Below, in pieces: positions 11,416 to 22,674 of a stretch of DNA of 64,000 bases. The notes beneath the pieces were generated by a model. The model was not told where the DNA came from. It saw only the letters and a program-made list of their open reading frames with translations, and did no database searches. Source of the stretch: Symbiodinium natans. Taxonomy: Eukaryota > Sar > Dinophyceae > Suessiales > Symbiodiniaceae. Made by a program: the position numbers and the translations under genes. The first letter of the stretch is position 1, and each line of letters begins with the position of its first letter. The DNA is taken from positions 697,293 to 761,292 of the forward strand of contig CAJNDS010000768.1 of assembly GCA_905221605.1 (NCBI GenBank), read 5' to 3'.

Positions 11416-11445
11416 GGCGCAAGCGCGTGAAGGCACTGTTCTAGG

Positions 11446-11480
11446 GGTGTCCCTAAACCCTAAACCCTAAACCCTAAACC
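11446..11480 (-). repeat. Telomere-like array at the 5' side of the MORN gene
   Basis: Four CCCTAAA units, about 30 bases upstream of the MORN start codon. Confidence 0.9.
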
Positions 11481-11600
11481 GTGAGCATGAGGGGTTCGCT
11501 CCGTGGGCATTCTGCCCAGCAGCCCATTGAAAGTGCCGTGGAAGCCCTACTCTGATCTCTCTTTCAAGGTTTTTAGGGCGACTTTGGACCGGCGGCGGTC

Positions 11601-11696
11601 TAGGGTTTAGGGTTTAGGGTTTAGGGTTTAGGGTTTAGGGTTTAGGGTTTAGGGTTTAGGGTTTAGGGTTTAGGGTTTAGGGTTTAGGGTTTAGGG
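11601..11696 (+). repeat. Long pure TTTAGGG array
   Basis: About thirteen uninterrupted TTTAGGG units, among the most homogeneous in the window, suggesting recent origin. Confidence 0.97.
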
Positions 11697-11769
11697 TCAT
11701 GCGGTAGGGTTACAGGGTTCACCATACATGATCACAGAGAGCCCTGGATAGAGCCCGATGCAAACGGAC

Positions 11770-11907
11770 CTTCCATAGAGGACCGCTGTCAAAGACAGAG
11801 CCCAACAAAGCAGGAGCCGACATTTTAAGGGATTCAATTGGGTCTCGAAGTTGGCCCTCTTGCCCACACGGAGTACGTTCCAGCGTGCAAGCCCTCAACT
11901 TCAAATC
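11770..11907 (-). CDS. Candidate internal exon, unknown product
   Basis: The minus strand reads TTTAGGCTTGCAG|GAT, so a TTTAGGG-type array runs straight into a good 3' splice site. Exactly 46 codons follow (starting DLKLRACTLERTPCGQEGQL, ending GPLWK) to a TGGAAG|GTCCGT donor. The frame is phase 0 at both ends and has balanced composition. It lies upstream of the MORN gene on the same strand, but belonging to one transcript is not shown. I recognise no family. The splice sites are the main support. Confidence 0.4.
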
Positions 11908-11908
11908 C

Positions 11909-12660
11909 TGCAAGCCTAAACCCTAAATCCTAAACCCTAAACCCTAAATCCTGAACAGCCTTGAAAACATGTAGCCAACACAAAAGAGCACCGATTCATG
12001 TCCCAGGCTCATCTTGATGTCGTTCACCGCTGCTTCTACCTGAGGGGAGATCCGGACATCATCGGCAGCAACTACTTGCTTGAAGCGGGGCACTGCTCCT
12101 TTGTTGCCTGCAATGTTACAAGATCCAGCTGGCCTCGGTTGTTGGGCGTCTAAGCAGCGGGACTTTTCCCTCGAGTCGAAACTCCCGCCTCTTCAGCCTT
12201 AAGCACCCAAAGTCTGGAACCTCCGGAAGGGACTTGCACAACAACCCCCAGAAGGGACCTGAGGTCTAGAACCACCTCCCATTTCTCACGATGCCATGAA
12301 CAAATCATACATCTCCGACCCCGCCAAAGAGTCGGCCTGCGCTTCTCTCCGGGCCTCGGCACACGAATGCAAGCGGGGTTTAATGGCCGCGTTTGGTTTC
12401 AGAGGCCCGTGGCTCTAGGCCTTAGAGATCAAGCTCCGGTTTCAGTAGATCAGATTATGTGACAAGCACTTATGTAAATATGGAGAATGCTGGTAGCACA
12501 GGCCCCCCAGAACCCTCCCTCTCTCTCTCTCTCTCTCACAGGCGCCCAGTGAATGTCAGGCACTGGACAACTGCCATGGGGGCCTAAACCCTGAAATCCA
12601 TAAAGCAACAAACAAGAGCGAGTCGCAGCATCTCCCTGTTTTCAAGCCTAGGCCATCATA
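11909..12660. other. Gene-poor stretch
   Basis: A CCCTAAA/CCCTAAAT array at 11915-11955 and a short CT microsatellite near 12520. I see no gene. Confidence 0.5.
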
Positions 12661-12664
12661 AAAC

Positions 12665-12900
12665 AACCTGTAGTGATTTTGTAGTCATATGTAATGATAT
12701 GTAATTCTACGCACAATAATATGCAATGATTTATCATAAGATGTAACCATATAACAATATGTATCAACATGTAATAACATGCTGCTGTTACTAATCGTTT
12801 GCAATAAAGGTAATAACACGTACCGATATGTAATAATATGAAACAATGTACTCAGATGGAAACATGTGCAAGAACAAGTAGCAATATGTGACAATATGTA
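12665..12900. repeat. AT-rich degenerate repeat (TATGTAATAA type)
   Basis: Repeated ATATGTAATGATATG and AACATGTAATAACATG-like units. The composition is unlike the flanks, with no credible coding. Confidence 0.7.
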
Positions 12901-12904
12901 CGAT

Positions 12905-13390
12905 GCCCATTCGGGCTACTTGTGAACCGATTTAGAACTGCCCATAGCAGGCCATCTCTGCACTGCGACTGCTTGCTTCCAGAGGGCAAACACAGGATGC
13001 AACGACCTGCCTGGTGAGTATGGCCTGGTGAGGTCTCCTGAACCCTTTGGCTGCCGGGCTTCTGAAGGAAACCCTAAACCCTAAACCCTAAACCCGAAAC
13101 CCTAAACCCTAAACCCTCCACAATCTGGACAGGAGCTGATGCTACTTGTCCAGTTTGCCAAGCGAACTACAGCTTAGCCGTTGGTATGATCTAGGCAGGC
13201 TGCCCTAAACCCTAAACCCTAAACCCGAAACCCTAAACCCTAAACCCTTTGCAGGTACCTTTTTAGGTGGTGGCAAGGTTACAAGCCCTAGGTGGCTACG
13301 GGCTGCAAAGCCCAAGCCTCCGAACTCCAAACCCAGACGACTCTCCAAAGTTGAAAAATATATGCTTCTTCTGGCTTCAGGAAGTGTCTA
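12905..13390. other. No gene seen; two short telomere-like arrays
   Basis: CCCTAAA arrays at 13071-13116 and 13203-13248 both contain the same CCCGAAA variant in the middle, so they may be copies of one array. Confidence 0.6.
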
Positions 13391-13477
13391 CTTGATTCAT
13401 GGGTAGTCATAAGCAGGGATATATAAGTATGGTTATTATCTTATGACCCTACTTATAGCTACCCATGCACCTCCAAG
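13391..13477. mobile_element. MITE, family A
   Basis: The left arm TTCATGGGTAGTCATAAGCAG pairs with the right arm beginning CTACTTATAGCTACCCATG. About 87 bp, with TA adjacent to both ends (TACTTGA and CCAAGTA), as expected for a TA target duplication. Confidence 0.85.
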
Positions 13478-13680
13478 TAAGCCCAAAAAACTCGAAGGCT
13501 GCTCGAGACTGGTCCGGGAAGTCATCTCTTTCCAGGCAGGAGAGATCCGCTGAAGCAATCGATGTGCCAGGCGGGCGACAGCATCTGCACACACTAGCCG
13601 CGCCCACCAGCAACCCAGGCTTTGTGAGTTTCGGGCTCAGGCCCTCAGCATGTCTTAGGCCGAGATGGCCCTCATGGACA

Positions 13681-13785
13681 CTTGGAGGTTCATGGGAGAA
13701 GTAGGGTTTTAAGTATGGTGCTTCTACTTCTAACCCCATTCAGGGTACTTATAACCCTCCCCGTAACTACCGATGAACCTCCAAG
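13681..13785. mobile_element. MITE, family A
   Basis: Ends CTTGGAGGTTCATGGG and CGATGAACCTCCAAG. Internal bases share the CAGGGTACTTATAACCCT segment with the copy at 9675-9778. It lies about 200 bp from another copy in the same orientation. Confidence 0.85.
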
Positions 13786-14424
13786 CAAGGAGGCACTGGG
13801 CTATTCCACAGGACCGTCCAGCTCACTTTGGGCGCCCAATGTAGCGGGCGCAACGCTGTCCTGGACAAGAGCGACCGACCATGATTCGATCTGCTGTACT
13901 TGTTGTCCTGTCTTGTGGTTGCTGTTGCTGCTTTCAATCGTGACCGAAGCTGTCGTGGTTGTGGCCATGGCTATTGTCGCTTGCCTCGGTTGATAACTCG
14001 ACTAGGACATGCACAGACATAAAGCAGGGTCTGCATCAGGCCTGTCCTGTTGCCTCTGCTGTCCACGCAGCTCCAGGTCAGCAACTGGGCCGATGTCCTT
14101 GTAACAACCGCTCACATTGAGATGCTTCAGAAAAATGAAGTCCATACTCAAGACATGACGAATCACCGAACATTCGGCGCATGGTTGCTTAAGCAGGCGA
14201 ACTACGACGTGCTGCAACCGAGCATGTTCTGACAAGAGGACATGTCATTTATGCTTCCGAAACTTGCGTATTTCATCCTCTAAACCCTTTTTGCTTCAGG
14301 GCTAGACCCTAAACCCTAAAACTCTTCTGCAACAAGCCAAGCATCTAAGTAGCGCTGCCCAGGTGAAAGCAAACAGCCTCCGGCCGGAAGCTTCGTCGTA
14401 GCACGCATCCATGTGATAACTACA

Positions 14425-14591
14425 CTTGGAGGTTCATGGGTAGGTATAAGTAGGGTTTAGGGCTTAGGGTTTATAGGCATTCTGGGAGGTTCCTGGGTAG
14501 GTATAAGTAGGGTTAGAAGTACCCTAAGTGGGGCAATTTGTATGATGACCATACGTATGACCCTGCTTATAAATAGCCGTGAACCTCCAAG
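14425..14591. mobile_element. MITE family A, full copy plus duplicated left end interrupted by telomere-like repeat
   Basis: A first left end (CTTGGAGGTTCATGGGTAGG, then TATAAGTAGGG) runs directly into TTTAGGGCTTAGGGTTTATAGG. A second left end (GGGAGGTTCCTGGGTAGG) then starts near 14484 and completes a normal element ending GTGAACCTCCAAG. The transition is at an AGTAGGGTTT sequence native to the element, so the repeat may have grown from that seed. Confidence 0.8.
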
Positions 14592-14594
14592 TCA

Positions 14595-15395
14595 TGACCA
14601 TCTGCTACTCAAAATCCGAGGCATGAACGGGGGACTGCCCGAAAGGTTCATCTAAAGTCACATTTTCTGAGGCGAGACGCCCACATTCATCGGGTGCGGT
14701 ATTTAGGGTTTAGGGTTTAGGGTTTAGGATTTAGGGTTTAGGGCTTTGCATTTGGGTGCCCCAGCAGCTGCCCTCTACTACCCTTAGGGAGAAGGGGGGG
14801 TGAGGGGTGCAAATCCCTGGTGTCAAAGGGTCTATTGAATGAAAGCAACACGATGCCACAAACGGAGCTGTAGAGGTGCAAGAGACGTCACCTCCTGCCT
14901 TCTCCAAGAAGCCCCCAAAATGGAAGTTTGCGAGCTTAGGGGCACCGTATTCGGGCCCGTATTACGAGGGAATGCTGCTACTTGGGGGACGAAATTCGGG
15001 CCGTGGTCCCTGATTTTCGTACACCCCGCACATGACTGACCAGCTAGAGGGGCTTCAGGGCACAGAGCGTACTTCACTTAAAGCGGCGGGACCCCTGCCT
15101 CCCAAGCGCTCTCGCAGCTCATCTCCCACCTAGTCATCGGGTTCACGGCTTCGCTCCATTCTCATCCACATGGGCGCTTGTGAACGGAAGAAGGGTTGCA
15201 TCTTTGCCGCAGATCCATCGCCGAAGGCTTGAATGCATGACCCCCCCCCCTCCGCCACGACAAACCGTCAAACCCTAAACCCAAAAACCAAAAACCCTAA
15301 ACCCTAAACCCCCAAACCCTAAACCCCAAAAACCCTAAACCCCAAAATGCTTCCGAGCCTGGTGGACCCCGTCGTCCACACTCAGCGTCACTCGC
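14595..15395. other. Gene-poor stretch
   Basis: A TTTAGGG array at 14701-14746, a C run near 15241 and a CCCTAAA/CCCCAAA array at 15271-15345. The open frames on both strands at 14832-15077 are uninformative. Confidence 0.5.
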
Positions 15396-15424
15396 CTCAA
15401 ACGGCCCGAAGTAAAAAAAACCCG

Positions 15425-15935
15425 AAGCCCTGGTCCACCCTGAGGTTGATACTATAGCAAAAATTGTAGAACAGTATGATATAATAGTACAATCGTATAG
15501 TTTCAGAATAGTAGAACAGTCCTACTTGCAGAACAGTATAATCGTACAATCGTATAATGGCAGAATAGTATAAGCGTATAATCACGTGAAGATAAGATAG
15601 AAATTAATATGAAAGAATATCTTAATCCAACAATCCAACAATAGAGAGACATAACAAAATCAAAATCATCGAATGGCAAAATAAGAAAATAATGAAATGG
15701 CAGAATAATGATATACTAGTATAATAGTATGGTAGTATAGTAGTATAACAATATTGTAGTATCACACTATAATAGTATAATAATACAATAACCACGTAAT
15801 ACTACAACAGCATAACAACACCACAAATATAAGAATATCACAGATTTGGAATATGACAATATAAGACAAACATCAATATCAAACATGTTTCTGCAATAAC
15901 AAAAATATAATCATATAAGAATATCATCAAACCAC
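15425..15935. repeat. AT-rich degenerate repeat (AGAATAGTATAAT type)
   Basis: Repeats built of AATAGTATAATAGTA and AACAATATAA motifs. Similar sequence occurs at the very start of the window (1-45) and at 26280-26370, so it is probably a dispersed satellite-like element. No coding. Confidence 0.7.
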
Positions 15936-16017
15936 CCCGGACCTTGCCTCTTAGGGCCACTCTTGACCATGTCTACGCCGCGCGGGCTGCGCTGCCATGC
16001 ACAAGATGATCTGGCAG

Positions 16018-16372
16018 GTGGGGTTTAGGGTTTAGGGTTTGGGGTTAGGGTTTAGGATTTTCCCACCCATTTCGCAAGCGTTTACGTGTTTAGGATGTAG
16101 GGTTTAGGGTCCAGGTAGGGTCTAGGGTTTAGGGGCTTCAGGGTATTGAAGGGGCGCGCGCTTGTGCTAATTTAGCACCCAGAAGCGCGCCCAGACTTGT
16201 GGAGCCCCACCCCCGCTCCCCCCACTTGCGCTCCCCGTCTTGACATTTGCAGGTTAGGGTTTAGGGTTTAGGGTTTCGGGTTTAGGGTTTAGGGTTTAGG
16301 GTTTAGGGTTTAGGGTTTAGGCGGTTTAGGGTTTAGGCGGTTTAGGGTTTCGGCGGTTTAGGGTTTAGGGTG
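16018..16372 (+). repeat. Telomere-like arrays, including TTTAGGCGG variants
   Basis: TTTAGGG runs at 16018-16058 and 16254-16320, then a (GTTTAGGGTTTAGGCG)-like series to 16372 that abuts a foldback element. Confidence 0.9.
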
Positions 16373-16473
16373 TAGTAGTCCAGTAACCTGGGGGAACTAA
16401 AGGTTAACCTTCGGGATTATAAGGGGATTATACTACCCCAAAAAGGTTAAAGGTTAGCTACTCTACTACCAGG
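16372..16473. mobile_element. Foldback element (GTAGTAG ends)
   Basis: The left end GTAGTAGTCCAGTAACCT and right end AGGTTAGCTACTCTACTAC are imperfect inverted repeats about 100 bp apart. This is the only copy recognised, and its left end abuts telomere-like DNA. Confidence 0.6.
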
Positions 16474-17865
16474 TTTATAAAGTTTCCTTGCTTTCTGATC
16501 GAGCTCTATATCATTCTTATTGACTGTGGCGCGTATCCTCGGGTTTCTAAGAGTCAGCGTCTGAGATCTGGTGTTAGGGGTTGATGCCTTCGCCCCTTAG
16601 CATGGGATGAGCTTCGCACCCCTGGAAGTCAGCGTTTGAGATTTGGTGTTGGGGTTGGGGGTTGGCTGACGCCTTCGCCCCCTACTGGTAGCAAAGGATT
16701 GGGTTTCTAAGCGGTGCTAGAAGTCAGTGTGTGAGATTTGGTGCTGCCTGGGAGACCATGGCCGGGGCCCGCCCCTCTTCCAGAAAATTTGGAGAGGTCC
16801 GTGGAATCTCCTGGGCGCCCCCTGCCCTGGGAGGCCCCTGCCTGTCCTGCTGCTCAGTCTAGGGTAGGGTTTAGGTCGAGATCCCACACCTCACTTCTTC
16901 CAAGTGTCCGCAGGCAGGAGATGCCAGAAATCAGGAACCTGGAATGCACACGGGAGCTTCTCAAGATGCCCACCCGCCCATAACTCCCCTGGAAGGGCTT
17001 TGACTCCCACCCCCCGACTTGAAAAGGTGGGTCGCAAAGGGGAGCTTAAGTTGAGGGCACGGCCGGAAAGTCTCCCTCACTCCGGCCGTTCAGTCAACTC
17101 CTTGTGTGTCAGGGGTCAAGCTTGAACAGTCAAGATGCTTGAGGCTGCATGGCACGTTAGACCAGACGCCATATCATACACTTCTTGAGGCGGGTCTTGG
17201 GCTCTGAGGCCACGGTCCTCAACCCTAAACCCTAAACCCTAAACCCTAAACCATGGCAGCCGCAAGACAGCAGGTAGTCCGCAAAGAAGCAGAAGTTCAC
17301 GGCGCCCCCCAGCCAGGAGTGAGGATCCCAGTAGCCCGACCATCGGGCCTGACATGCGAGAGAGAGCCGGTGCTCCGATGTGCCTTTGCAATAGCTTTGT
17401 TTTTTGTTTTGGGGTTTAGGGTTTAGGGTGGGGGGGGGGGGGGGGGGGGGGGAGGGGTGGAGTTTAGGGTTTGAGGTGTACTTGATCAGTGATTGTCCAT
17501 CTGACAGGGGACTTCACGCGTGGCGGGTCATGCACTCGCAGGACAACGTGCACAGGGCCGTGCGTCGATAGGAACTGCATGCCATATCATTCTATCAGGA
17601 GGGTGTGCAGCTGCACTCCTTGTAGTCCACCCCTCCCCATGTTCTGACCCCAAATGCGGACATTGGCCCGAATGCACAATCACGAGATTCTCTTGCTAGG
17701 CTTTTTGCTACCGCAACGCAAAACGTCCATCTTGTTAGGTTTCGCCACCCGCCTAGCTTTAACACAACGCAGTTGCAAGTGACGTCGCAGATTGCTTCTG
17801 TGGGGTTCAGGACTAAGAACAGAGGATTAGCCATCACAAGCCGAGCGAATGAGCGAACCTCGATC
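16474..17865. other. Gene-poor stretch
   Basis: A direct repeat of about 55 bp appears between 16550 and 16745: GTCAGCGTCTGAGATCTGGTG near 16552, a second copy near 16628 and a third near 16722, each followed or preceded by GCCTTCGCCCC. Arrays lie at 17221-17252 and 17410-17430, with a 21-base G run near 17431. No gene is called. Confidence 0.5.
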
Positions 17866-17866
17866 T

Positions 17867-18115
17867 TCAGGTATGCAAAGCAACAGCAGATAGCATAGCA
17901 GCATCATATGACCTGACCAATCGAGTAGGGGACAGAGGAACAAAACATCGCGAAGACTCTGCGGATTCGGAATGCAGACATCTCGTAGGTGGAGCGAACG
18001 ATAGGTGAGGGAGAGCTGCTGATAGAGAAGGAGGCACTTGTACTGGGGCGTCTTGACCCTGGACGGGCTCAGAGAGCAGCCGTTCGCGGCCTGATGAGAA
18101 AGTAGACGTAGACAT
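17867..18115 (-). CDS. Hypothetical Ser/Pro-rich protein or first exon
   Basis: An ATG-started frame of 82 codons begins MSTSTFSSGRERLLSEPVQG. Composition is Ser/Pro/Leu-rich and probably disordered. A GT (GATTG|GTCAGG) lies inside the frame, so the coding part may stop earlier at a splice donor. There is no recognised domain, and no telomere-like DNA interrupts it. It may be a chance frame. Confidence 0.25.
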   Translation of the reverse strand: MSTSTFSSGRERLLSEPVQGQDAPVQVPPSLSAALPHLSFAPPTRCLHSESAESSRCFVPLSPTRLVRSYDAAMLSAVALHT

Positions 18116-18119
18116 GGCT

Positions 18120-20190
18120 CGGAACTCCCGACATTTGATAAGTGGAGCCCCGACGTATCCTAATTAGATGAGGACCTGGTGTGGACATGCACCAAGTGGG
18201 CTAAACCTTGAAGCCCGCAGCGCAGAAAAAATCTAGTCTACGGTTCTGGTTCACCTCTTATTACCAGTGGCGGGGGGCCTTTTTGTGCATCCAGTTCAGC
18301 ATGTAGCAGAAGCGGTACGACCCCATCAAGCAGATGTAGGCGGCAACCTTGGCATGCAGAAAGGCTTGGTGCATGAGCTAACACAGGCTTGATTCCATAG
18401 TTAGTTGTTTAAATCAACAAATAATAATCATAAAAAAAGAAAAATTTATTATTAAAAAAAGAAAAAGGTAATAATAGTAGTAATACTAATAATAACGCGA
18501 TACTCGAACTTAGCACGCACGACGAAATCGTACCCCTACTGGTCGTACCCCAGCAACGGGCAAGATGATAGATTCAGTGGTAAGAGACAAGATACCTTTG
18601 CTTGCAATCATCGGTTGGCACTGACCTCCGACCGGACAAATGCGACGGGACGTCGAAACCAAGCAGCCTATGATGGGTGTAGGGTTTAAAGTTTAGGGTT
18701 TAGGGCTTCGGGTAGTACATGGCTTCCTCGCTTGCGCTGTCTGTCCAAGCAGCTCCAACGCCATCCTTCTCACCGTCGGACGAGTTCCGATAGGAGCAGA
18801 CGTACTGTGGCACCATGGCAAATCCTGAGCGCCCCTGAGCCCAAACCCTAAACCCTAAACCCTAAACAGGCAACCACGAAGTCGGCTCTAGGAAGCAAGG
18901 AAGCTTGAAGAGCTAGATCCGATATAATAACAACACTTGCTATACTTCCTCTGCTATGAACTCGTGAACTCGTCATGTAGAAAGAAATGTAAACATGCTG
19001 GCGCTGACTGGGCACATGTCTTTGTTGAAGGTCACGCCCTAAACCGAAACCCTAAGTCCTAAACCCGACACCATGAGTCATGGGCTTCACTGCTGCTTTA
19101 TTCTCAGTGCTTTTCATGAGTGTGAAAGCGCAGGTGCCTTCCAACATCTGCGACCAGGTCCACATGATTTCCTGGGATTCAGCTATGGAGTCCTGAACCC
19201 TGAGAGATCCTGAAATCTTTAGGGTTTTAGCGTTTAGGGTTTAGGGTTGGGCCAAATCTGCCACACCCTCCGCCGAGGCTCTACGGTACGTCCTCCTGCA
19301 AGGGTTCAGAGGGTTCAATGTTTGCGAAGCTGCGTTGTTGGATTGTGGGCGCACCCAGTCGCCACATGCTCAGCCCATACCAAACAAAATGTGCTCCCAT
19401 CAGGGCCCTGCAAAGAACGGACAATTCAAACAACTACTCTCGCGAGTCTTGCGCGACGCTGCCCAAAATTCTGCCTGGGCGCCAAGATATCTCCACCAGC
19501 AGCAATCCAGGGCGAGATCAACAGCGTCACCTCTCTGAGAAGGCCACTCGGACTCGTTCAGAGTGCCCCTTACAGGCCCTTGGTTGTTTAGCACAGTTTA
19601 GGGTCTAGGGTTTAGGCTTTAAGTCTGCATCGCGACCATTGCTCGGTTGATTGGCATCAGCGCGGTGCTTAGAAGCATGTGCGGCGCCAACGCGACATAA
19701 GTGTTGATTGAGGGAGAACGATGCTTACTTGCAGAGCTGCCTGTGCGATGGATAGTGTCGTAGCATGGCTGCGGCTGCGGCAAAGGCTACGCATCGTGAG
19801 CGTGTAGTTGCCGGGCTCAGCAGTGGGGCCGTGGACCCTTCCTAATCCATGCAAGGAATGGAGAAGAATCAGTGAGTTAATGATGATCGGGCACTGGTTA
19901 AGCAATGTTAGGCATGATCAGCCCTAAACCCTAAAACCCTAAAACCCTAAAACCCTAAACCCTAAACCCTAAACCCTTAACCCTAAGGCTTCATAGGGAT
20001 GGGTTTCCGGGCCGAGGCACAACTCCCACGAGGAGGGCTGGGCAGGTGTCTGCTTGCTTCTGGTAGGTGCTGCTCCAGAGGCCTCAGAGGGCCAAAACAG
20101 CCTGACTACTATTATTACTACTACTACTACTACTATTGCTAGTCTAAATACGAAGAATACTACTAGTACTGATACTAATAGCAAGTGGAT
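18120..20190. other. Gene-poor stretch
   Basis: An AT-rich patch (TTATTATTAAAAAAAG) at 18410-18500, telomere-like arrays at 18685-18710, 18842-18866 and 19921-19985 (the last with CCCTAAAA 8-mers), and trinucleotide ACT runs near 20108. Overlapping open frames at 19250-19600 on both strands give no clear reading. Confidence 0.5.
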
Positions 20191-20194
20191 GATC

Positions 20195-20400
20195 GAAAGA
20201 AAGAGTGAATCAACGGAATGGAATGGAACGCAATGAAATGGAATGTGAAGGAATGGAATGTAAAAAATAGAAACAGTCGAACGGAATGGACTGGATGAGT
20301 GAACGACTGAAATGAACGAACGAGATGAAGGGAACGAATGATGGGATGGGATGTGATGGAACGGAGTGGACTGACTGAACATGAAATGCAATGAACATGA
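20195..20400. repeat. Degenerate GGAATG repeat
   Basis: About 200 bp of GGAATGGAATGGAACG-like units, drifting to GAACGAATG. The long minus-strand frame rich in S, F, H and P is the translation of this repeat. Confidence 0.8.
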
Positions 20401-20520
20401 AAATTCATGAATTTATATATATATATACATATGGATAGTTAGGCACTTGTAGCGATGTATATACAACAAAACATTCTGAGAACATGTTAACTATATATAT
20501 ATATGCGACGGACAAAACTA
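20400..20520. repeat. TA microsatellites
   Basis: Two TATATA runs, near 20415 and 20492, separated by unique bases. Confidence 0.9.
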
Positions 20521-20548
20521 TTTTACAGACTGCGAGATCGCGGAATAC

Positions 20549-20672
20549 CATGTTGTCGCTTTACGTGGGGCCCATGTCGCTTTGCATACTATGGGGCTGC
20601 GAGATGCATGTGTCTGAATGTGCAAACTAATGTTATCGCTTTAGGGTGGGGCCCATATCGCTTTCCATGGTT
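20549..20672. repeat. Two-copy direct repeat (TCGCTTTNNGTGGGGCCCAT)
   Basis: GTTGTCGCTTTACGTGGGGC with CCATGTCGCTTTGCATACTATGG near 20551 recurs as GTTATCGCTTTAGGGTGGGGC with CCATATCGCTTTCCATGG near 20632, a period of about 81 bp. Flanking GCGAGAT bases also recur. Confidence 0.75.
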
Positions 20673-20950
20673 TACTGATGTTCGGAACAACTCGTGTCCA
20701 CCGTGGTATTGGCTTTTAGGCAGGCGCTCATACATACATATTTCATACCAAAAAAGGGTTCCCAAAAGGTATGTTATGTGCGATAAATCAGCTCACAGAT
20801 ACAGAACATACAACTAGATGTACACATTATATGACTGTCTACATCTTATATCATAGCCATACCTGACATCAGCCAATTGGCCAAACGCGACAAGAGCGGC
20901 TGCCGCAGTGCCAATGAAGAACAACCTGGTCAAACAGAAAAAGGGGGACA

Positions 20951-21012
20951 CCCTAAACACTAAACCCTAAACCCTAAACACCCTAAACACTAAACCCTAA
21001 ACCCTAAACCCT
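20951..21012 (-). repeat. Telomere-like array with duplicated CCCTAAACACTAAACC motif
   Basis: CACCCTAAACACTAAACCCT occurs twice in succession, so the variant has been copied with its neighbours. Confidence 0.9.
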
Positions 21013-21024
21013 TTGTTTAACCCA

Positions 21025-21152
21025 GACTCCTGGAGTCCCCAGAGAGCCCAATACACTTGCATTAAGGAATATACCTTAAATCATGTTTAGGATCCCTTTC
21101 TCATGCACGGTATATTCCTTAAGGGGTATTGGGCTCTTTGGGTCCCTAAACC
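21025..21152. mobile_element. Foldback element, family E
   Basis: The outer arms CCAGAGAGCCCAATAC and GTATTGGGCTCTTTGG, and the inner arms AAGGAATATACCTTAA and GGTATATTCCTTAAGG, form a long imperfect hairpin of about 128 bp. A diverged copy lies at 22398-22494 and an interrupted copy at 131-309. Confidence 0.85.
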
Positions 21153-21159
21153 TGGAACC

Positions 21160-22200
21160 CTACATACAGCACTGGCGGGTCAGCCCACAGGATTGGGTGG
21201 GTTGCAGGATTGGGTGGGTTGCATCTCAACGTTGGCATGCCGAAGCCCGTTGCTCTGAATGAGCATCTGGCCCTCAAACGCAATGCCTCGCGCGTTCCGA
21301 GATTGTGGAACCCGGCGATGTTACGCCACAAAAACGATTAGCCCCACCTCCTACAAACCTTAAACACAAACGGCGTGAAGCCCAACCCCGCGTGAAAGGC
21401 CGAGACGCTTGTGCGCCACCAGGTAAGTGGCTTGGCCTCGGATTTCTTTGAGGGTTTCTTGCGGGGCTTGAGGAATCTGAGGAAACCCGAAGAACCCCCA
21501 AAATCCTGGTAACCTCGAAGGGAACATCGGTCGAGGAACCCGAAATTCTACAGGTGTTGCCGATTTCTGCAGCGAACTGAAATCAATGGCAGCGGCGTCC
21601 CCCAACCCACCCTTTAGGGTTTAGGGCAAGATCGATACTGCAGAATGCAGAACCATTCTGCCAACCCAAATGGGGTTTACGAACATAAGGGACCCTGAAG
21701 GTCGGATCGATTTGGATGCCGGGCTAGTGTTTCGGGGCTTGGGGTACTAGACGGACGGGTGGTTTGTTAGCCCAAAATTTGGCCCTAAATCCCCCTTACA
21801 GGGAAGTAGATCCGTAACTTCGGGAAAAGGATTGGCTCTGAGCGTTGGGCAGAGGGCTCCTTGTCTGGATGTTTGAGCTGATCACAAGCTACTTGACCCC
21901 TCTGGTGGAGGGTGGAATTTTGCATGGCGAGGACTGGCGGACATGGAATGCTCTTCGGGGTGTTCCCTGTGCAGCTAACAACCATCTCAGAACTGGAGCG
22001 GACAAGGGGAATCCGACCGTTTAACTAATACAAAGCCTTACGATGGCATCAGAAGATGTTGGCGGGTGCTACGTCGCTGCGTCAGCTGCTCATAGCTTGG
22101 GTACTCGTTGTGGTGAAGTAGTGCCAAGCAACTGTGCTCGAGCAGGTCTAGGTACCGCGCCACGTACAGCACAAAGTAAAGACCTCGCGTCTACCAAGGC
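21160..22200. other. No convincing gene
   Basis: GGATTGGGTGGGTTGCA is tandemly duplicated at about 21190-21222. A short exon-like stretch may exist on the minus strand near 21490-21560 (acceptor TTGATTTCAG, donor TCGAG|GTTACC), but it is too short to call. Confidence 0.4.
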
Positions 22201-22204
22201 ACTT

Positions 22205-22298
22205 GGGTAGTTCTCTAAACGAGGGTTGGGGTCCTTCGTTTAAGGGTGCCGTACTATATACATGACCCAAAAACGGACCCTCATGTAGAGAACTGCCC
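22205..22298. mobile_element. Foldback element, family F (AGTTCTCTA ends)
   Basis: Left GGGTAGTTCTCTAAACGAGG and right CCTCATGTAGAGAACTGCCC are inverted repeats about 94 bp apart. A second copy is at 45404-45476. Confidence 0.8.
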
Positions 22299-22397
22299 GC
22301 ATGCCTTCGCGCATGCCAACCTCAACCACACTTGCGCAACGACTCCTGTCAAGCATGTCCAGGACATTTGCAGGAGACACCTGTTCCTGCGGACGTT

Positions 22398-22494
22398 AAG
22401 TAAGGAATATACCTTGAATACTATTCAGGATCCCTATATAGTAGAATTTAAGTAAGCCATGTTCCTTGATTCGGCTCTCTGGGTTGTGATCTTT
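22398..22494. mobile_element. Foldback element, family E (diverged)
   Basis: It shares AAGGAATATACCTT and AGGATCCCT with the 21-kb copy and ends GGCTCTCTGGGT. The right inner arm is degraded. Confidence 0.6.
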
Positions 22495-22622
22495 CTGTCT
22501 TGCAATCGTGTGCGCTCACACAGCAGAAGACTACGCCACAGAGCGAGTCAACCTGATGCTGATGCCGCGCACTCAGTTCCCAGGATTTCATCAGAGCATT
22601 TTTACTTCCAAGCTTGCCTTTA

Positions 22623-22674
22623 ACCCCTAAACCCTAAACCCTAAACCCTAAACCCTAAACCCTAAACCCTAAAG
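22623..22674 (-). repeat. Telomere-like CCCTAAA array
   Basis: Seven near-perfect units, about 100 bp from the 3' end of the U6 copy. Confidence 0.95.

Noticed and set aside
19969-20408. 140-codon Ser/Phe/His-rich minus-strand frame
   Set aside because: Read from the degenerate GGAATG repeat.
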